DNA of 64,000 nucleotides. Origin: Vanrija pseudolonga. Taxonomy: Eukaryota; Basidiomycota; Tremellomycetes; Trichosporonales; Trichosporonaceae. The notes beneath the pieces were generated by a model. It had not been told where the DNA came from. It ran no database searches and saw nothing but the letters and a program-made list of their open reading frames with translations. The first letter of the stretch is position 1, and the number at the start of each line of letters is the position of its first letter. The DNA lies in NCBI RefSeq assembly GCF_020906515.1, contig NC_085849.1, forward strand, positions 1,922,001 to 1,986,000. Direction: 5' to 3'. The position numbers were made by a program, and so were the translations under genes. Below, piece by piece: positions 11,018 through 22,149 of this stretch.

Positions 11018-12022
11018 ATGGTGCGTGTGCGCGCTGCATCGGCGTTGGCGGCCGCGAACGGCGTAGGAGGTGTGCTATGCGTCGCGTCGACGCAGCGGCA
11101 TGCTTGTCCCAGGTGGATGACATGCGCGCGGCGGTGTAAACAACCGCCGTGCGGTGGACAACAACACGGCGCCGAGGAAGACTCGTGTGACGCGCATACT
11201 GACGCCCACAGCCTCCCCCCAAGGCCAAGCACTCAAAAATGGTGACGCTGCTGCACTACCGTCTCAAGGTTATCCTGTGAGTCGAGCGCGAGCGACGCGA
11301 GTCGCCACCCAGGTTGAGTGACTCACTGACACCTGCAAAGGAACGACGGCCGTGCGCTCGTTGGCCAGATGCTCGCGTACGACAAGCACATGAACTTTGT
11401 GCTTGCCGAGACTGAGGAGTTTAGGACTGTCAAGGTGGGTTTGGGTTTGGGTGTACAAGCGGGGTGGGGAAGGAGACTGACACGGCCCAGGGCAAGAAGA
11501 CAAAGGACACGCCTTCCGGCGAGCCCACCCCGTCGGTGCAGCAGAAGCGCACGCTCGGCCTCGTCATCCTCCGCGGCGAGACCATCGTCTCGGTGTCAGT
11601 CGAGGGCCCTCCCCCCAGCTCGGCCGAGAGCTCTGTGCTCCAGGCTGGCCCGGGCCGTGGTGTGCCCGCTGGCCGTGGCATGCCCCTCGGCGGCGGCGCC
11701 CCTGCGCTCGCTGCTCGCCCGATGCCATATGCGCGCCCGCCCCCTGGCTTCCCTCCTGGCATGCCTGGTCTCCCCCCTGGAATGCCCCCAGGCTTCCCCG
11801 GCGGTGTTCCTCCAGGAATGCCTCCTCCTGCTGGGTGAGTCGAGCTGCGAGCGTCTGTCCAGAATGTTAGCTGACCACCTCGCAGCATGCCCCCAGGATT
11901 CCGTCCCCCCGCGCCTGGATCATTGCCACCGGGCATGCCGCCTGGGTGAGTTGTAGCGAAGAAAGAGCCTGTGATAGAGGTCAGTCACTGACACGCCCCG
12001 CAGATTCCCTCCCCGTCCATAG
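11018..12022 (+). CDS. SMB1: Small nuclear ribonucleoprotein-associated protein B (SmB)
   Basis: Core Sm-ring subunit of the spliceosomal U1, U2, U4 and U5 snRNPs. Six coding exons: 11018-11020, 11212-11276, 11341-11434, 11491-11834, 11886-11945 and 12004-12022; predicted 194 residues. After MPPPKAKHSK come Sm motif 1 (VTLLHYRLKVILNDGRALVG, then AYDKHMNFVLAET) and Sm motif 2 (RTLGLVILRGETIVSVSVEG). A tail of PPGMPPGF-type proline/glycine repeats follows, as in SmB of other eukaryotes. The first coding exon is only the ATG; the donor GTGCGT follows directly, and the intron is 191 nt, about four times the local norm. The two last introns fall inside Gly codons of the tail, so alternative tails are possible. 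Confidence 0.93.
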
Positions 12023-12413
12023 TCGGCTACCCTCGTGTCCTCGTGTGTTAGTAGGTAGGTAGCCTTTCTCGCCGCCACCGGCGAAGCCATGCATTGTGTG
12101 CTGTGTAGATGGAGAGATGTGTGAGTGTGTGTGTGTCGGATGCGAGAACGGCGTACAGGCGCCGCGCCGAGTCGAGTCGGAGTGTGTGTGTGCCGAGTCA
12201 ATCTCGGCAGAGTGGCGCGGCCACCCTGGCCGTCTAGACCGTGCACACAATGTGTTCTGCTTCTGGCCTCATTTCCCATTCCTCCCCCATCTCCCCAGTC
12301 TTCTACTTATACCTCCAAAGTGTATCTCTCCATCTCTACCTCTCCCTGTCACTCTCCCCGTCCCTGTACAATACTTACATCCTCTAACTCCACTCCTGCA
12401 AACACCACCAGCC
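12023..12413 (+). promoter_or_regulatory. SmB 3' flank and promoter/leader of the nucleotidyltransferase-like gene
   Basis: The last 150 bp before the ATG at 12414 are strongly pyrimidine-rich (ccattcctcccccatctcc and similar), a common leader feature in basidiomycetes. No other gene is seen. Confidence 0.55.
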
Positions 12414-13667
12414 ATGGGCGGCAAGAACTTTGGCACCGAGGCGCGGCGCTTCACGACGGCCGAGCACGACGCAATGTTCGCGCTGGCGCGCGAGCGCACC
12501 GGACACTTCTTCACCAGCATGAAGACGTACCCGCCGCTCACGAGCAAGGCGACCCACGGCGACATTGACATCCTGGCCGGGTGGGCTGGGCTGGGGTGGG
12601 CGCCGCCCAAGGGCAGGGAGGGCGGTGTTGTCGAGGGCGCTGATCCCTTCGACGCCACCTTGACGACTGTGACGCTCAGCAGCGACTCCGCCGACGTGCG
12701 CCGCTGGTGCAATGCCATCGCGGCCGCGGTCGGCGCGACCGAGTGGCAGCGCTCCGGCGGCTGCCTGTCGACACGCTTCCCCGCCTCGGCGCTGTACGCC
12801 GCCGTGCCCTCCCTCGCGAGCCCTCACGACGCCGCCGACTTCTTCCAGGTCGACTTTATGCTCTTCCCGCCCGAGGGCGTCGAGTTCGCGTCCTTTGGAT
12901 ACAGCTACGGCTCGGCGCTGATGCTCCTTGCGCCGCTGCTCCGCCAGGGCACGGGCGTCCACGGCCTGGTGCTGCACGCGCACTGCCTCATCTTCCGGCA
13001 CTCGCCGTTCCCCGGCCTCCGTCCCGTCGACACACACCTCTCGCACGACGCCGCCGCGCTGTGCAAGTACATCGGCCTCGACCACGCCACCTGGCTGCGG
13101 GGCGACTTTGACACCATGGCCGACGTGTACGCCTGGCTCTCGACCGCCGAGGAAGGCTCCATCACGGCCAAGGCGCTGCGGCGCATCGCGCGCAAGGGCA
13201 TCGACCGCGACGGCAGGAAGACCAGCCACCACAAGGGCCGCTACGACCTGTACACCGACTTCATCCAGTACCTCCAGGCGTCTGCATGGGCACCGTCGGC
13301 GGAGGAACGCGCCGAGCTCGAGGCACGCGCTGCCGCCGCCGAGGCGGAGCGTGGCGAGCGCGAGCCGACGCCCGCACGAGAGCTCGACCCCGACAACCCG
13401 ACGCCACTCACGCCCGCCGAGGTGGACGCGCTCGAGTACTGGGGCGCCAAGGGCGCGTACGCCGCCCTCGTGGCCGAGCTCGAGCCCGAGGCGCGTCTGC
13501 TCCACTCGCGGCAGAACAAGCCCAGGGGCACCGTCAAGTTCCCGCCCAAGCGTGGTCCGCGCGCCGTCGTGGCCGCCGTGGACGCTTCGGGCGCGGGCGT
13601 GAGCGCCGAGCGCGTCGCTGCCGACACTGCCACCGCACCCGCGGCCGTCGTGGCCGAGGTTGCCTAA
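12414..13667 (+). CDS. Uncharacterised protein with nucleotidyltransferase-like acidic motifs
   Basis: Single exon, 417 residues, with a good start context (CAGCCATGGGC). I do not recognise a named orthologue. SKATHGDIDIL (G49, D50, D52) resembles the hGS/GxDxD metal-binding motif of polymerase-beta-fold nucleotidyltransferases, and QVDF (D147) would fit the third carboxylate on the next strand. A predicted helical part follows (YIGLDHATWLRGDF; SITAKALRRIARKG). The C-terminal 150 residues are Ala/Glu/Arg-rich and then basic (PKRGPRAVVAAVD), probably disordered. If the fold is right, it could transfer a nucleotide to RNA, protein or a small molecule; no substrate can be named. The gene is intronless among intron-rich neighbours. 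Coding is certain; the enzyme class is inference. Confidence 0.8.
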   Translation: MGGKNFGTEARRFTTAEHDAMFALARERTGHFFTSMKTYPPLTSKATHGDIDILAGWAGLGWAPPKGREGGVVEGADPFDATLTTVTLSSDSADVRRWCNAIAAAVGATEWQRSGGCLSTRFPASALYAAVPSLASPHDAADFFQVDFMLFPPEGVEFASFGYSYGSALMLLAPLLRQGTGVHGLVLHAHCLIFRHSPFPGLRPVDTHLSHDAAALCKYIGLDHATWLRGDFDTMADVYAWLSTAEEGSITAKALRRIARKGIDRDGRKTSHHKGRYDLYTDFIQYLQASAWAPSAEERAELEARAAAAEAERGEREPTPARELDPDNPTPLTPAEVDALEYWGAKGAYAALVAELEPEARLLHSRQNKPRGTVKFPPKRGPRAVVAAVDASGAGVSAERVAADTATAPAAVVAEVA

Positions 13668-13857
13668 CCGCACCCTCCCGCTTGTAGCCATCTAGAGAGA
13701 CACCCATCCTATCACGCATTAGTATAGCATCTGTCCACCATCCTAGACCGACCGCATCAGTGTAAATCGTACCATGCACCCTGTACATAGAGTCTGCTGG
13801 TTGAGCCGCGCCGCGCGCTCCCATGTCGTATGAATACAGTCTGTCCGCTGTCCCTGC

Positions 13858-14619
13858 CTACTTCTTTAATCCCCACGAGAAGCCGACGCCGCTGGCGGAC
13901 ACGCGGCGGGCAGGCGAGTCGGACGGCGGGGCTCTTGCGCCAAACGCAATAGTCTGCGGGGGGCGCGGTGCGCCGGCGTCGTCTGGCGGCTGGCCCCAGG
14001 ACGAGTCGTTGCTGTGCTCGGCCGCCAAGGAGGCCTGGGACGGCTGCGAGAAGAGCTGGGTGGAAGGAAAAGCCTGGGTGGGGAACGGGCCCGAGCTGGC
14101 GGCGCTGATGCCTGCGGCTGACGAGCCGGCCGTCCCAGCCGCCTCGAGCGCGCTAGACGGCGGGGGCACCTGGCTTGCCGGCGTCGACTGTAGGGGAATA
14201 CTCGCGCGTGCCGGGCTCGTCGGGGAAGGCGAGCGGAGGAAGGCGCCAAAGTCCACCGGTGCCGTCAGTGCGGGGTCGGGCGGCGCGAGGGCGTCGTTGT
14301 AGAACGGCGCGCCTGGGAGCGAAGGGATCGCGAACGACGGGGCCGTTGAGCCCGTGATATCGGCTGTGCTCTGCGACGTGATGGCCGGGAAGGACGGCTC
14401 GTAGTTCTCCTCGACGAGCGCCCAGGTGCCGTCTGCCCGCCGCCGCCGCTTGTGCGACGGGATGTAGGCTGGCCGCTCGTGCTGGATGTGGTCGAAGGAG
14501 AAGTGTGCCTTGAGCTCGTCGATCGTGCCAAACGTCCGCGCGCAGTAGTCCCACTTGCAGGGGTAGTGCCGGCTGCTTGATGCCGTTGCGTTGGTGTTGT
14601 TGCTGCTGCTGCTGCTCAT
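13858..14619 (-). CDS. Single C2H2 zinc-finger protein
   Basis: Intronless, 253 residues, starting at the first ATG in frame (GCCGCCATGAGC context). One finger near the N-terminus: C21-x4-C26-x12-H39-x4-H44, within HYPCKWDYCARTFGT and DELKAHFSFDHI. A basic SHKRRRR patch follows that could act as a nuclear signal or extend DNA contact. The rest is Ser/Pro/Ala-rich low complexity and looks disordered. One finger plus a basic arm suggests a DNA- or RNA-binding regulator, but I cannot name it. It shares a 198-bp divergent promoter with VPS25. Confidence 0.8.
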   Translation of the reverse strand: MSSSSSNNTNATASSSRHYPCKWDYCARTFGTIDELKAHFSFDHIQHERPAYIPSHKRRRRADGTWALVEENYEPSFPAITSQSTADITGSTAPSFAIPSLPGAPFYNDALAPPDPALTAPVDFGAFLRSPSPTSPARASIPLQSTPASQVPPPSSALEAAGTAGSSAAGISAASSGPFPTQAFPSTQLFSQPSQASLAAEHSNDSSWGQPPDDAGAPRPPQTIAFGARAPPSDSPARRVSASGVGFSWGLKK

Positions 14620-14817
14620 GGCGGCGGCTTGGTGGGTGGGTGGGACGGAAGTGAGAGTGTGAGGGAAACAAAAGGTGGAGGGAAGGTTGAAACGTTGAAA
14701 CAGTGCAGCAGCGCCGTTGCCGCCGCCGCTCCCAATCAATCGGTTGACTGTTGAGATTGATTCCAGGGACGGGCCTCCACTTCGTCATCGCAAACTCCAC
14801 CCCACACCATCAACAAC
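14620..14817. promoter_or_regulatory. Bidirectional promoter of the C2H2 gene and VPS25
   Basis: Only 198 bp separate the two start codons. A CCAAT box is visible at 14732-14736 (cccaatcaatcgg). Confidence 0.5.
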
Positions 14818-15786
14818 ATGTCACTAGCAGCAGACACGGCAACTCTGGCGGCCTCGTCGTCGTCGTCGCTCGGCGGGGCGGGGGACAGCGGCGCGCTGCG
14901 CCCGACGACTACGAGCTCGGGGTACAAGCTGCCTGCACTGTGGTCGTTCCCGCCGTTCTTCACGTATGTTGACCCTTCTTCCGCCAGCAGGCACACTCAC
15001 GCCGCCTAGCCTCCAGCCCAACCCGGCCACGCAGGCGCACCAGCTCGCGCTGTGGAGCGAGATTGTGCTTGGATGGGCACGGCACGACCGCGTGTTTGCC
15101 GTCAACGCCGACAGTCCCGACGCGGGCGATGTGTTTGTCAACAAGGCGATCAATCGTGGGTCCGCGGGTGTGGGGTGCTCGTCTGACCCGGCAGGGAAAC
15201 TGCTGCCTCCTGCGCTGAAGCAGGTCCTCGCGCACATGGCCAAAGAGGGTGGGTTGCATATAGATGCGGAACCCGCTGACGGACCCCAGGACACGCCGCG
15301 CCCGAGCCGCCAAGACAGGCCGCGACTTATCTCATCTTCTGGCGCAAGCCTGAGGAGTGGGGCCAGATCATCTACGACTGGGTGGGTGGGGCTGGGGCTG
15401 AGGTGATGACGCCCATATCTCTGACCCTATGGTTCAGGTCTCCGACAACGGCATGACGGGCACCATTCTGACGTTCTACGACCTCACTGACGGAGACTTG
15501 GCGGAGACAACCGGTGCGTACTGTGGGTGGGTGGGGGCAAGATCATGCGCTGATGCAGATGCGCCTGTCCTGTTCTACTCTGTTACTGCCGCCGTCCCTC
15601 ATCCACGTCACGAATGATGGCTGCGGCACGCTTATCCTGCTTTGCTACAACGCGTGATGATCCACAGAGTTTCGTGGCCTACCCGACACCCTCCTGAGAC
15701 GGAGCCTCGATACGCTGGTGAAACGTGGCAAGGCGCAACTGCTACGCGGCGAGGGCGAGTCTGGTGACGGTGTCCGCTTCCTTTGA
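14818..15786 (+). CDS. VPS25: ESCRT-II subunit Vps25
   Basis: Six exons: 14818-14963, 15010-15155, 15195-15248, 15290-15381, 15438-15513, 15668-15786; predicted 210 residues. Two winged-helix modules characterise the family. The first contains YKLPALWSFPPFFT (the PPxY-like element that grips Vps22/Vps36), HQLALWSEIVLGW and the FVNKAINRKLLPPALKQVL segment. The second contains the YLIFWRKPEEWGQIIYDWV segment, GTILTFYDLTDGD, then EFRGLPDTLLRRSLDTLVKR and GDGVRFL at the end. It works on endosomes in multivesicular-body sorting, and in fungi also in Rim101 pH signalling. The last intron is 154 nt; a closer acceptor at 15557-15558 would give a 45-nt intron but remove the second half of winged helix 2. 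Confidence 0.93.
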
Positions 15787-16401
15787 GAGCGCCCCACCGA
15801 CGTGGCGGACGGAGACGGCGACGAGGACGTGGCAGTGTGCGCGCGGTGCGACGTGGCGCTTCGGCCCTGATCTGCGAGCCCCAGGACCATGATATGACCA
15901 TGTCGACTGGATCGGCGTGTGGCAGATTGCACCGTGTGTGGATCACGCCACACACACGCAACGCTTGATGCGATGGCATAGATCCATTGACCCAGGTCCC
16001 CGGCATGCCACTGCCACACTGTTCTCCGTGGGCCCGTGTCTTGGTTGTACTCTCGAGTCTCTTATCCTAGAATAGCATCACACGGCATGAAACCCATAAT
16101 CCATTGTCTGCTATTTCTGGCCGTGCTCGTTGTGTGGACGGTATGTGGATGTGAAGTCGTTGCCGCGGTTCCGTGTCACTTAATGTCGTTGTCGTGTCGC
16201 ATTCCCAAGGTCAAGATCAAGCGGGGGATCCATTGTTGCGGAATCGTCAGTCGCTTTCGGTTTGGTTCCGCTCGATGTCGTCGTCGTCGTCGTCGTTGTT
16301 ATTGTAATGACTTATTAGGAAATGTAAGCTAATGGTTTCGGTTGCCCGGTCGGTTTGCCGCTGGACTGGTTGTAGTCGAGTTGAGTTTATGGTCGTCGTA
16401 A

Positions 16402-16424
16402 CCCCCCCCCCTCCCCCCCCCCCC
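16402..16424. repeat. Interrupted poly-C tract
   Basis: 22 C in 23 nt with one T. It lies about 950 bp upstream of the BCK1 start codon. Confidence 0.8.
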
Positions 16425-16470
16425 AGGCCCGCCCGCCCCCAAGTCTCTCTCAGCCCGCAGCCACCAGCCA

Positions 16471-16473
<3 letters not shown>

Positions 16474-16508
<35 letters not shown>
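16474..16508. repeat. (CCAG)n microsatellite
   Basis: About eight tetranucleotide units. The complementary TGGC unit occurs at 5325-5348. Confidence 0.85.
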
Positions 16509-17369
16509 CAGTCGCCCTGGCTGGCTCACATCCGCCGCCCTTTGTATGCCTTGCTTGGTCGCAACTGTTCAACCGCCATCCCCGTCTGTCGCCGTCGCAA
16601 ACCTCCATCTGCCCACATCGTCCCAGTCGCCAGCCGTCGCCGCGACGACAACAAGTCGCCATCGCACTCTGCTGTAAGGGCAACTCGACGCGCACGCACC
16701 ACCCCACCCACCGTCACCCATCTCGGAACATACTCACGACGGCGGGGGCAGGAACGTCATCGACCACCCACTCACCTCGCCTCCCCCTCCCCCCCAACGC
16801 ACGCCCGGCCCCCCTTCGCCTTGCATACCACCCATCGGCTCACACCCACATATACACACATACACACACTAGGACAAGCCACGCCGACCCTCCTCGCTCC
16901 CCCGCCGTACACGCTCCCCACCAATCGTCCTTTCCGCTCGACGACGGGGCCTCGTTTCGAGTCTGCAGAGAGCGGCGTGGGAAGGGGAACGCACACGCGC
17001 GGCCCGTCGAGTCCACCGCGCTCGCACCAACCTATCCTTCTCAAGGGCCATCATCCCACATTCCAAACGCGATAGCGCCCACTCTGTGATCTCTGGAAGG
17101 CCGGTATCAGTCGGCGTCTGGCGCCCAGCCTGCATCCTGCTCGCTCGCTAGTTCGTCCCAACCCCACTTCGACGACCAACGCGCGCTTCACACATCGCCC
17201 TACCCACTTGTATCTCGGCCCCTCTTCGTCGTCTCCCTTGAAACTCCTGGGCCGTCCGCCACCCGCGCGCATTGCGCACCACTTCGGCCTCCATCGTTCC
17301 CCACCTCCCTACCTGGACACTTTGCCTGCCCCCATCGGTTGTCCTCACGGAACTCACGAATGACCAGAC

Positions 17370-20300
17370 ATGTCGGGCAGGCTACCGCCTACGCTGACCG
17401 TGTCGACCGGGGTGGCAGGCCCGGCGACACCAGTCGGCTCTGTCCGTAACCGCCCGCAAGGTGCCCGACGGAGAGCTGTCCAAGGCCTCTTCATTGCAAA
17501 CCCAGACAACTCGGACAGCGACGACTCTCGGCCCTCGTCGCCAGTGCAACACTCACCCCAACGATCCCCTGCCCACATCTCACCAAGCCACTCTTCTCCC
17601 ATCAACATTTCGTCGGCCGTGCCATCTGGTGTGACCCGCGCCCCAAGCGGTAGCGGCAGCAGCAGTACTGGAACATTGTCGGGTCACCCCCTGTCAAGTT
17701 CCCCTAATGCCCAACAGCGAACCTTTCCAGTCCCCTTGCCTGTCGTCCCGCCGCTGAGCTCGTCTCCCCAGCCGCCCCCAGCGCCATTTGCGTCGCCCCC
17801 TTTAGCCGGCTCTGACGCGCGCTCTGGTCCCCCACAACCGCCCCCTCAACCTGAGCGACACCGGCGCGCATACACGACTCCGACCTCTGAGCACTCGCGC
17901 GTACAGTTCGATGGTAGCAGGTCTTCGCGGGACGCACCGTCATCTCCCACTCGTGCCCTCCCTCCTCTTCCTCCTCAGAAGTCGGCCTCGACCCCCTGGG
18001 CATCGTCTTCCACAACGCCCTCGTCAAATCTCAACATCCCTTACTCTGGCGTTTCTGCTCCTATCCAACAACCATCAACACCAGCTCCATTGTCTGCTGT
18101 TTCAGATTCGTCGTCGATGAACGCGGGCAACCAGATCCACAGAGTAGCGAGCCCAGACGACGGCACAGGCACTCTGCACGGAGGCTCACGTCTCCGAGCT
18201 GGATCGCTCAACTCGAGAATTTGGCTGCAGGTGACCACCGATAATGAGTCATTTCAGAACGTCGACATCTCCGGCCTCACCACGAGTGAAGCTATTCGTG
18301 AACGCGTATTCTCAAGGGTCAGTGGGCTTGGCGATTCCTTATGCTAACGAACGCAGCTACGTCTCCGCGATGAGGACCACGCCGGACTGTCAATCTATCG
18401 TACAGACATTGGCGAGGCGCCCGATCCGTCTGCAGTAGGACCAGACGCCCTCTTCCACCTTTGCCAACTGGAAGGTGATTCGAAAGGAAGCCTCAAGTTC
18501 CTCGTTGTCCAGACAAGTGTCCCCGTGTCAACAGCGGCCCCCATTGTTCCACCACCACAGAATGGTGACGCCTCTCACCGTTCACGACCAGGTGTGCCTC
18601 CCATCCTGACGGATGTGGGAGGTCCGTACAGTTCGCCCCAGAACCGGCTTTCCAAAGACAGCAGCGCAAGCAGTGGTGAAAACATGGAACGACATCTCAG
18701 CTCGAGCGACCGCGATTTTGAGGACAACGGTACAGTACGGCCACCTTGGAATACCTCGACCAGTTCACGCTCGCCCACGGCGTCGGGCTCAACCTCTTCC
18801 ATTCCCCTCCATCAGTCTACCGTGCTTGCCACTCCTCATCTCGAAGCGTCGTCGTCATCCTACATGTCACCTAGAGACGCTGCTCACCTGGATGACGATG
18901 AGGGGACGTACCGCCCAGTAGCCCAGTCCTCCGCTGCCGGATCGAGCAGCCAAGCTCAAGATGGTGTTGGCGCCCTCATTCGCTCGGGCATGGATCCTGC
19001 TACAGCTGCATTGGTGTTCCAAATCCAGCAAGAGGAAGAGGCACAAGTCCAGAAAGAGGCCAGGGAAAAGATGGAGCGCATACGTCAAGACGAAATCATC
19101 GCCATGGAAGCTCAAGAGAGCGAACGCGAGGTCTGGCAAATGATGCAACAACTCCAGCTGGAGCAGGAGCGCCAGAGGGAGGAGCAAGTGCGGCTGGATG
19201 CAATTCAGGCTGTGAGTGGAAACCATCCTGCAACGCAACGCTAATGTAACCAGAGCCAGCTTGATGCGGCAGAGCGTCGCCGCGATAGTGAACGGCAACG
19301 CAGCGAATCGGAAGCCGCAGGAAGAGCCGCAGATCTGGCAGCACACGTAGCATGGGATGCTGAGATTCGGGAGCGGGATACGCGTGACCCACGGCCCAAC
19401 CAGTTTGCTGTGGAGCGACGTGAGCGGCGAGAACGCTTCCGCAACCTCGACGACCCTACCGACTGGACGACTGCGACTGAAGACAACACCCTACCGCCGC
19501 GCCGTCCATCAGAGACACAGCACGACAGGCCTGTCATATATTCTCCTCCAGCACAGTACTCTGGCGACTCGTATGTTAACCCACACCCGCCGGGTTACAT
19601 ACAAGCCACCGCCAACGACCCCCGCCTGGCTGGTCAGGCGTCCAGACCAGTACCAGGAACACGGAGGCCTGCTCAGTCCTCCCAACCTCCCTACGTCTAC
19701 ACCAATGTCGATCAAAACCACCATTTGCAGGGTGTGCGGTCAACGGACAACCTGCGGCCCATCAACAATGGCTCTGGCATTGCTGGACTCCCCATTGCTC
19801 GACCACCATACCCCTCCGGTCGACGCCCAATCACCCCGGCTGCAGACCCAGGGGCTCGCCGTCAGTCCAACGACCGTGTGCATGACGGACGCTACCCAAC
19901 GCCTTCATCGACCACGTCCACCTTCATTCCGTTCCCGTCGCCGCAACCGTCATGGCCCGACCCGTCCTCGTCGCCGCGCTCGGGAACACTGCTGTCAACT
20001 TCGATGCAGTCACCCCCCTTGGCCAGGCCACACAGCAGCATGTACGATGAAAGCCCGCCCGCGAATGGCAGCTACCATGATGAGTATCGATCAAGCTCGG
20101 CACTATCTGGTGGAAGAGGCCGAAGCGACTCGGACCCACACTCTGACCCTCGTCTACATGGACAGGGCTACTTTGACTCGTCGGCCAGCCAGCTGCCATA
20201 TGCCCAACAGCCAGTGAGCTGGCCGACACGTCGGGACACTGGTGACTCCATCTCCAATTCGGAAACGGCTACTACGATCTCGGAATCCACGACGATCCGC

Positions 20301-22149
20301 CCCGGCGACAGGCAATTGTCGCTGGACGACAACGGCACGGCTCGTGCAGACTGGACGCGGAACATGAGCCACATGATCTCGCATCCAGAGCACAGCTCCA
20401 TGAGCGCAGCCCAGAGCGTTCTCTACCATCACGGTGCCAACATTCCGGACGACGGCGAAGCTACCCTCTTCATCATGGCTCCTTCCGGAGGCGCCCGCCG
20501 GCCCGCGAATCTCACTGTAAACACGCATCCGCCGCAGGGATCATTACAGAGGCCGTCATCAGTGTCGGACTCGGAGACCGATGAGGATCGACGAGAACAA
20601 TGGCAGTTCCGTCCTGACCCCGAACAGCTGTACGACAACTTGCAGCAATTCTTCCCCAAGGTGGACCTTGACAAGCCAATCGTTGAACCAGTATCAACAC
20701 CAAGTACTCCTTCTTCAGAATCGCCCCGCAATACTTTGGATTTACATCGACCTCCGCCAGTGCACCCCGCCCGTCACCAGCCAGGGACGATCTTGTCATC
20801 ATCAAGCAAAGACCCAGAGGGTACTGTCAAAGCTCACGCCCGCGGTGCCTTTGCGGCTCTGAAGGATGCTTTCAACAAGAATGATACTCGTCGCTCCATC
20901 CGTCAGGCGGCGGACAAGAAACGCTCAATGATCAAGGCCAACAAGGAAGCAGTTGCCGAACCAGCCGCGGTCCGGCAGGACGAGGTCACGCGCCTCAAGC
21001 GCAGCTCGAGCATGTGGGGCCACAAGGTTGTCGAAGTCACCCCCTCCAAGCTCGCCTCGGGCTTGCCCCAGACTGTTCCCGAATCACCGTCTACGGAGGA
21101 TCGCAATGTCACCCTCAACTGGGTCAAGGGTGAACTCATCGGCAAGGGTTCTTACGGGCGAGTGTACCTCGCGCTCAATGTCACGACAGGTGACATGATG
21201 GCTGTCAAGCAGGTCGAGCTGCCCGCAAATGAGCAGGAACGCAACGATTCCCGACAAACGTCGGTTGTGGACGCCCTAAAGTCGGAGATCGACCTGCTCA
21301 AAGACCTGTACCACCCCAACATTGTGGCCTACCTTGGTGAGTTGAGAGTGGAGCGATTGATTTCCTTTGCTGACTCGATGCTCAGGATGCGAGGCGAGTG
21401 TGGAGCACCTGTCGATCTTCCTCGAATACGTTCCAGGTGGAACAATTGCTACCATCTACCGCACACCAAATCAAGGCCGCTTTGAGGAGCAGCTGGTCAA
21501 GTTCTTTACGCGCCAAATCCTTGAAGGCTTGGCGTATCTACATGACCAGAATATCTGGCACCGCGTACGTGTGCCCAGTCATTTGTTACACAACTTACTA
21601 ACACGCTCTCAGGATCTCAAGGGCGATAACATCTTGGTCGACGCAAACGGCATCTGCAAGATCTCAGACTTTGGCATCTCGAAGAAGACCACCAATGACG
21701 CTTACGACTCCTTTGGCAACGCCACAAACATGAAGGGCTCCATCTTTTGGATGGCCCCCGAGGTCCTTCACTCGGCTACTGAACGAAGTTATTCGGGCAA
21801 GGTCGACATTTGGTCTCTCGGATGTGTCGTCCTGGAAATGTGGTCGGGTCATCGGCCATGGGGCGAGTTGGAGCAGGTTGCCGCCATGGTCAAGCTGTTC
21901 CAAACCCGCACAGCACCCCCACTGCCCCCAGACATTCATCTCTCGTCGGTGGCCCTCGACTTCATGTACACCAAGTGCATGGCAGAATTGCCAAAAGATC
22001 GTCCAGTCGCCGTCGAGCTCCTCAAGCACGAGTTCATCCTCGACACGGATCACAACTGGACTTTTGGCAACAGTACGATCGGCAAGGCCGTTGCCAAGCG
22101 CCAGCCCAAGACGACTCTGCGGAGCGCGTCTGTTCCTGGTGTGTTCTAA
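17370..22149 (+). CDS. BCK1: MAP kinase kinase kinase of the cell-wall integrity pathway (Bck1/Mkh1 type)
   Basis: Five exons: 17370-18317, 18357-19211, 19254-21336, 21386-21564, 21613-22149; predicted 1,533 residues, close to yeast Bck1. The long N-terminus is Ser/Pro-rich. Around residues 283-375 a compact segment (IWLQVTTDNESFQNVDI, then LRLRDEDHAGLSIY) looks like a ubiquitin-like/RA-type module. A charged coiled coil follows at about 550-650 (QEEEAQVQKEAREKMERI). The C-terminal kinase domain begins near 1,224: GKGSYG glycine loop, AVKQVEL lysine, HRDLKGDN (catalytic Asp about 1,356), DFG (about 1,374) and GSIFWMAPEV. The TSVVDALKSEIDLLKDL stretch is typical of Bck1 rather than Ste11 or Ssk2. 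It is expected to act downstream of Pkc1 and phosphorylate the Mkk1/2 homologue. Intron 4 splits the HRD motif. Confidence 0.92.

Larger units (their letters stand above)
15787..17369 (+). promoter_or_regulatory. VPS25 3' flank and long upstream region of BCK1
   Basis: About 1.6 kb without a supported gene. It carries a GTC/GTT trinucleotide stretch near 16275-16300, a C-rich tract, a CCAG microsatellite and then 500 bp of strongly C-rich, purine-poor DNA leading to BCK1, which probably includes the leader. Confidence 0.6.

Noticed and set aside
10314-11066. 250-codon frame upstream of SmB
   Set aside because: No domain, non-ATG-supported, and it runs through the SmB leader and into its first intron.
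12384-13691. 435-codon frame opposite the nucleotidyltransferase-like gene
   Set aside because: Antisense shadow caused by GC bias; Arg/Gly/Val-rich with no motif. The plus frame has better start context and the acidic motifs.
15559-15617. Extra VPS25 coding exon after the proximal acceptor
   Set aside because: It ends in a stop after 19 codons and no donor in it gives a product matching the conserved Vps25 C-terminus.
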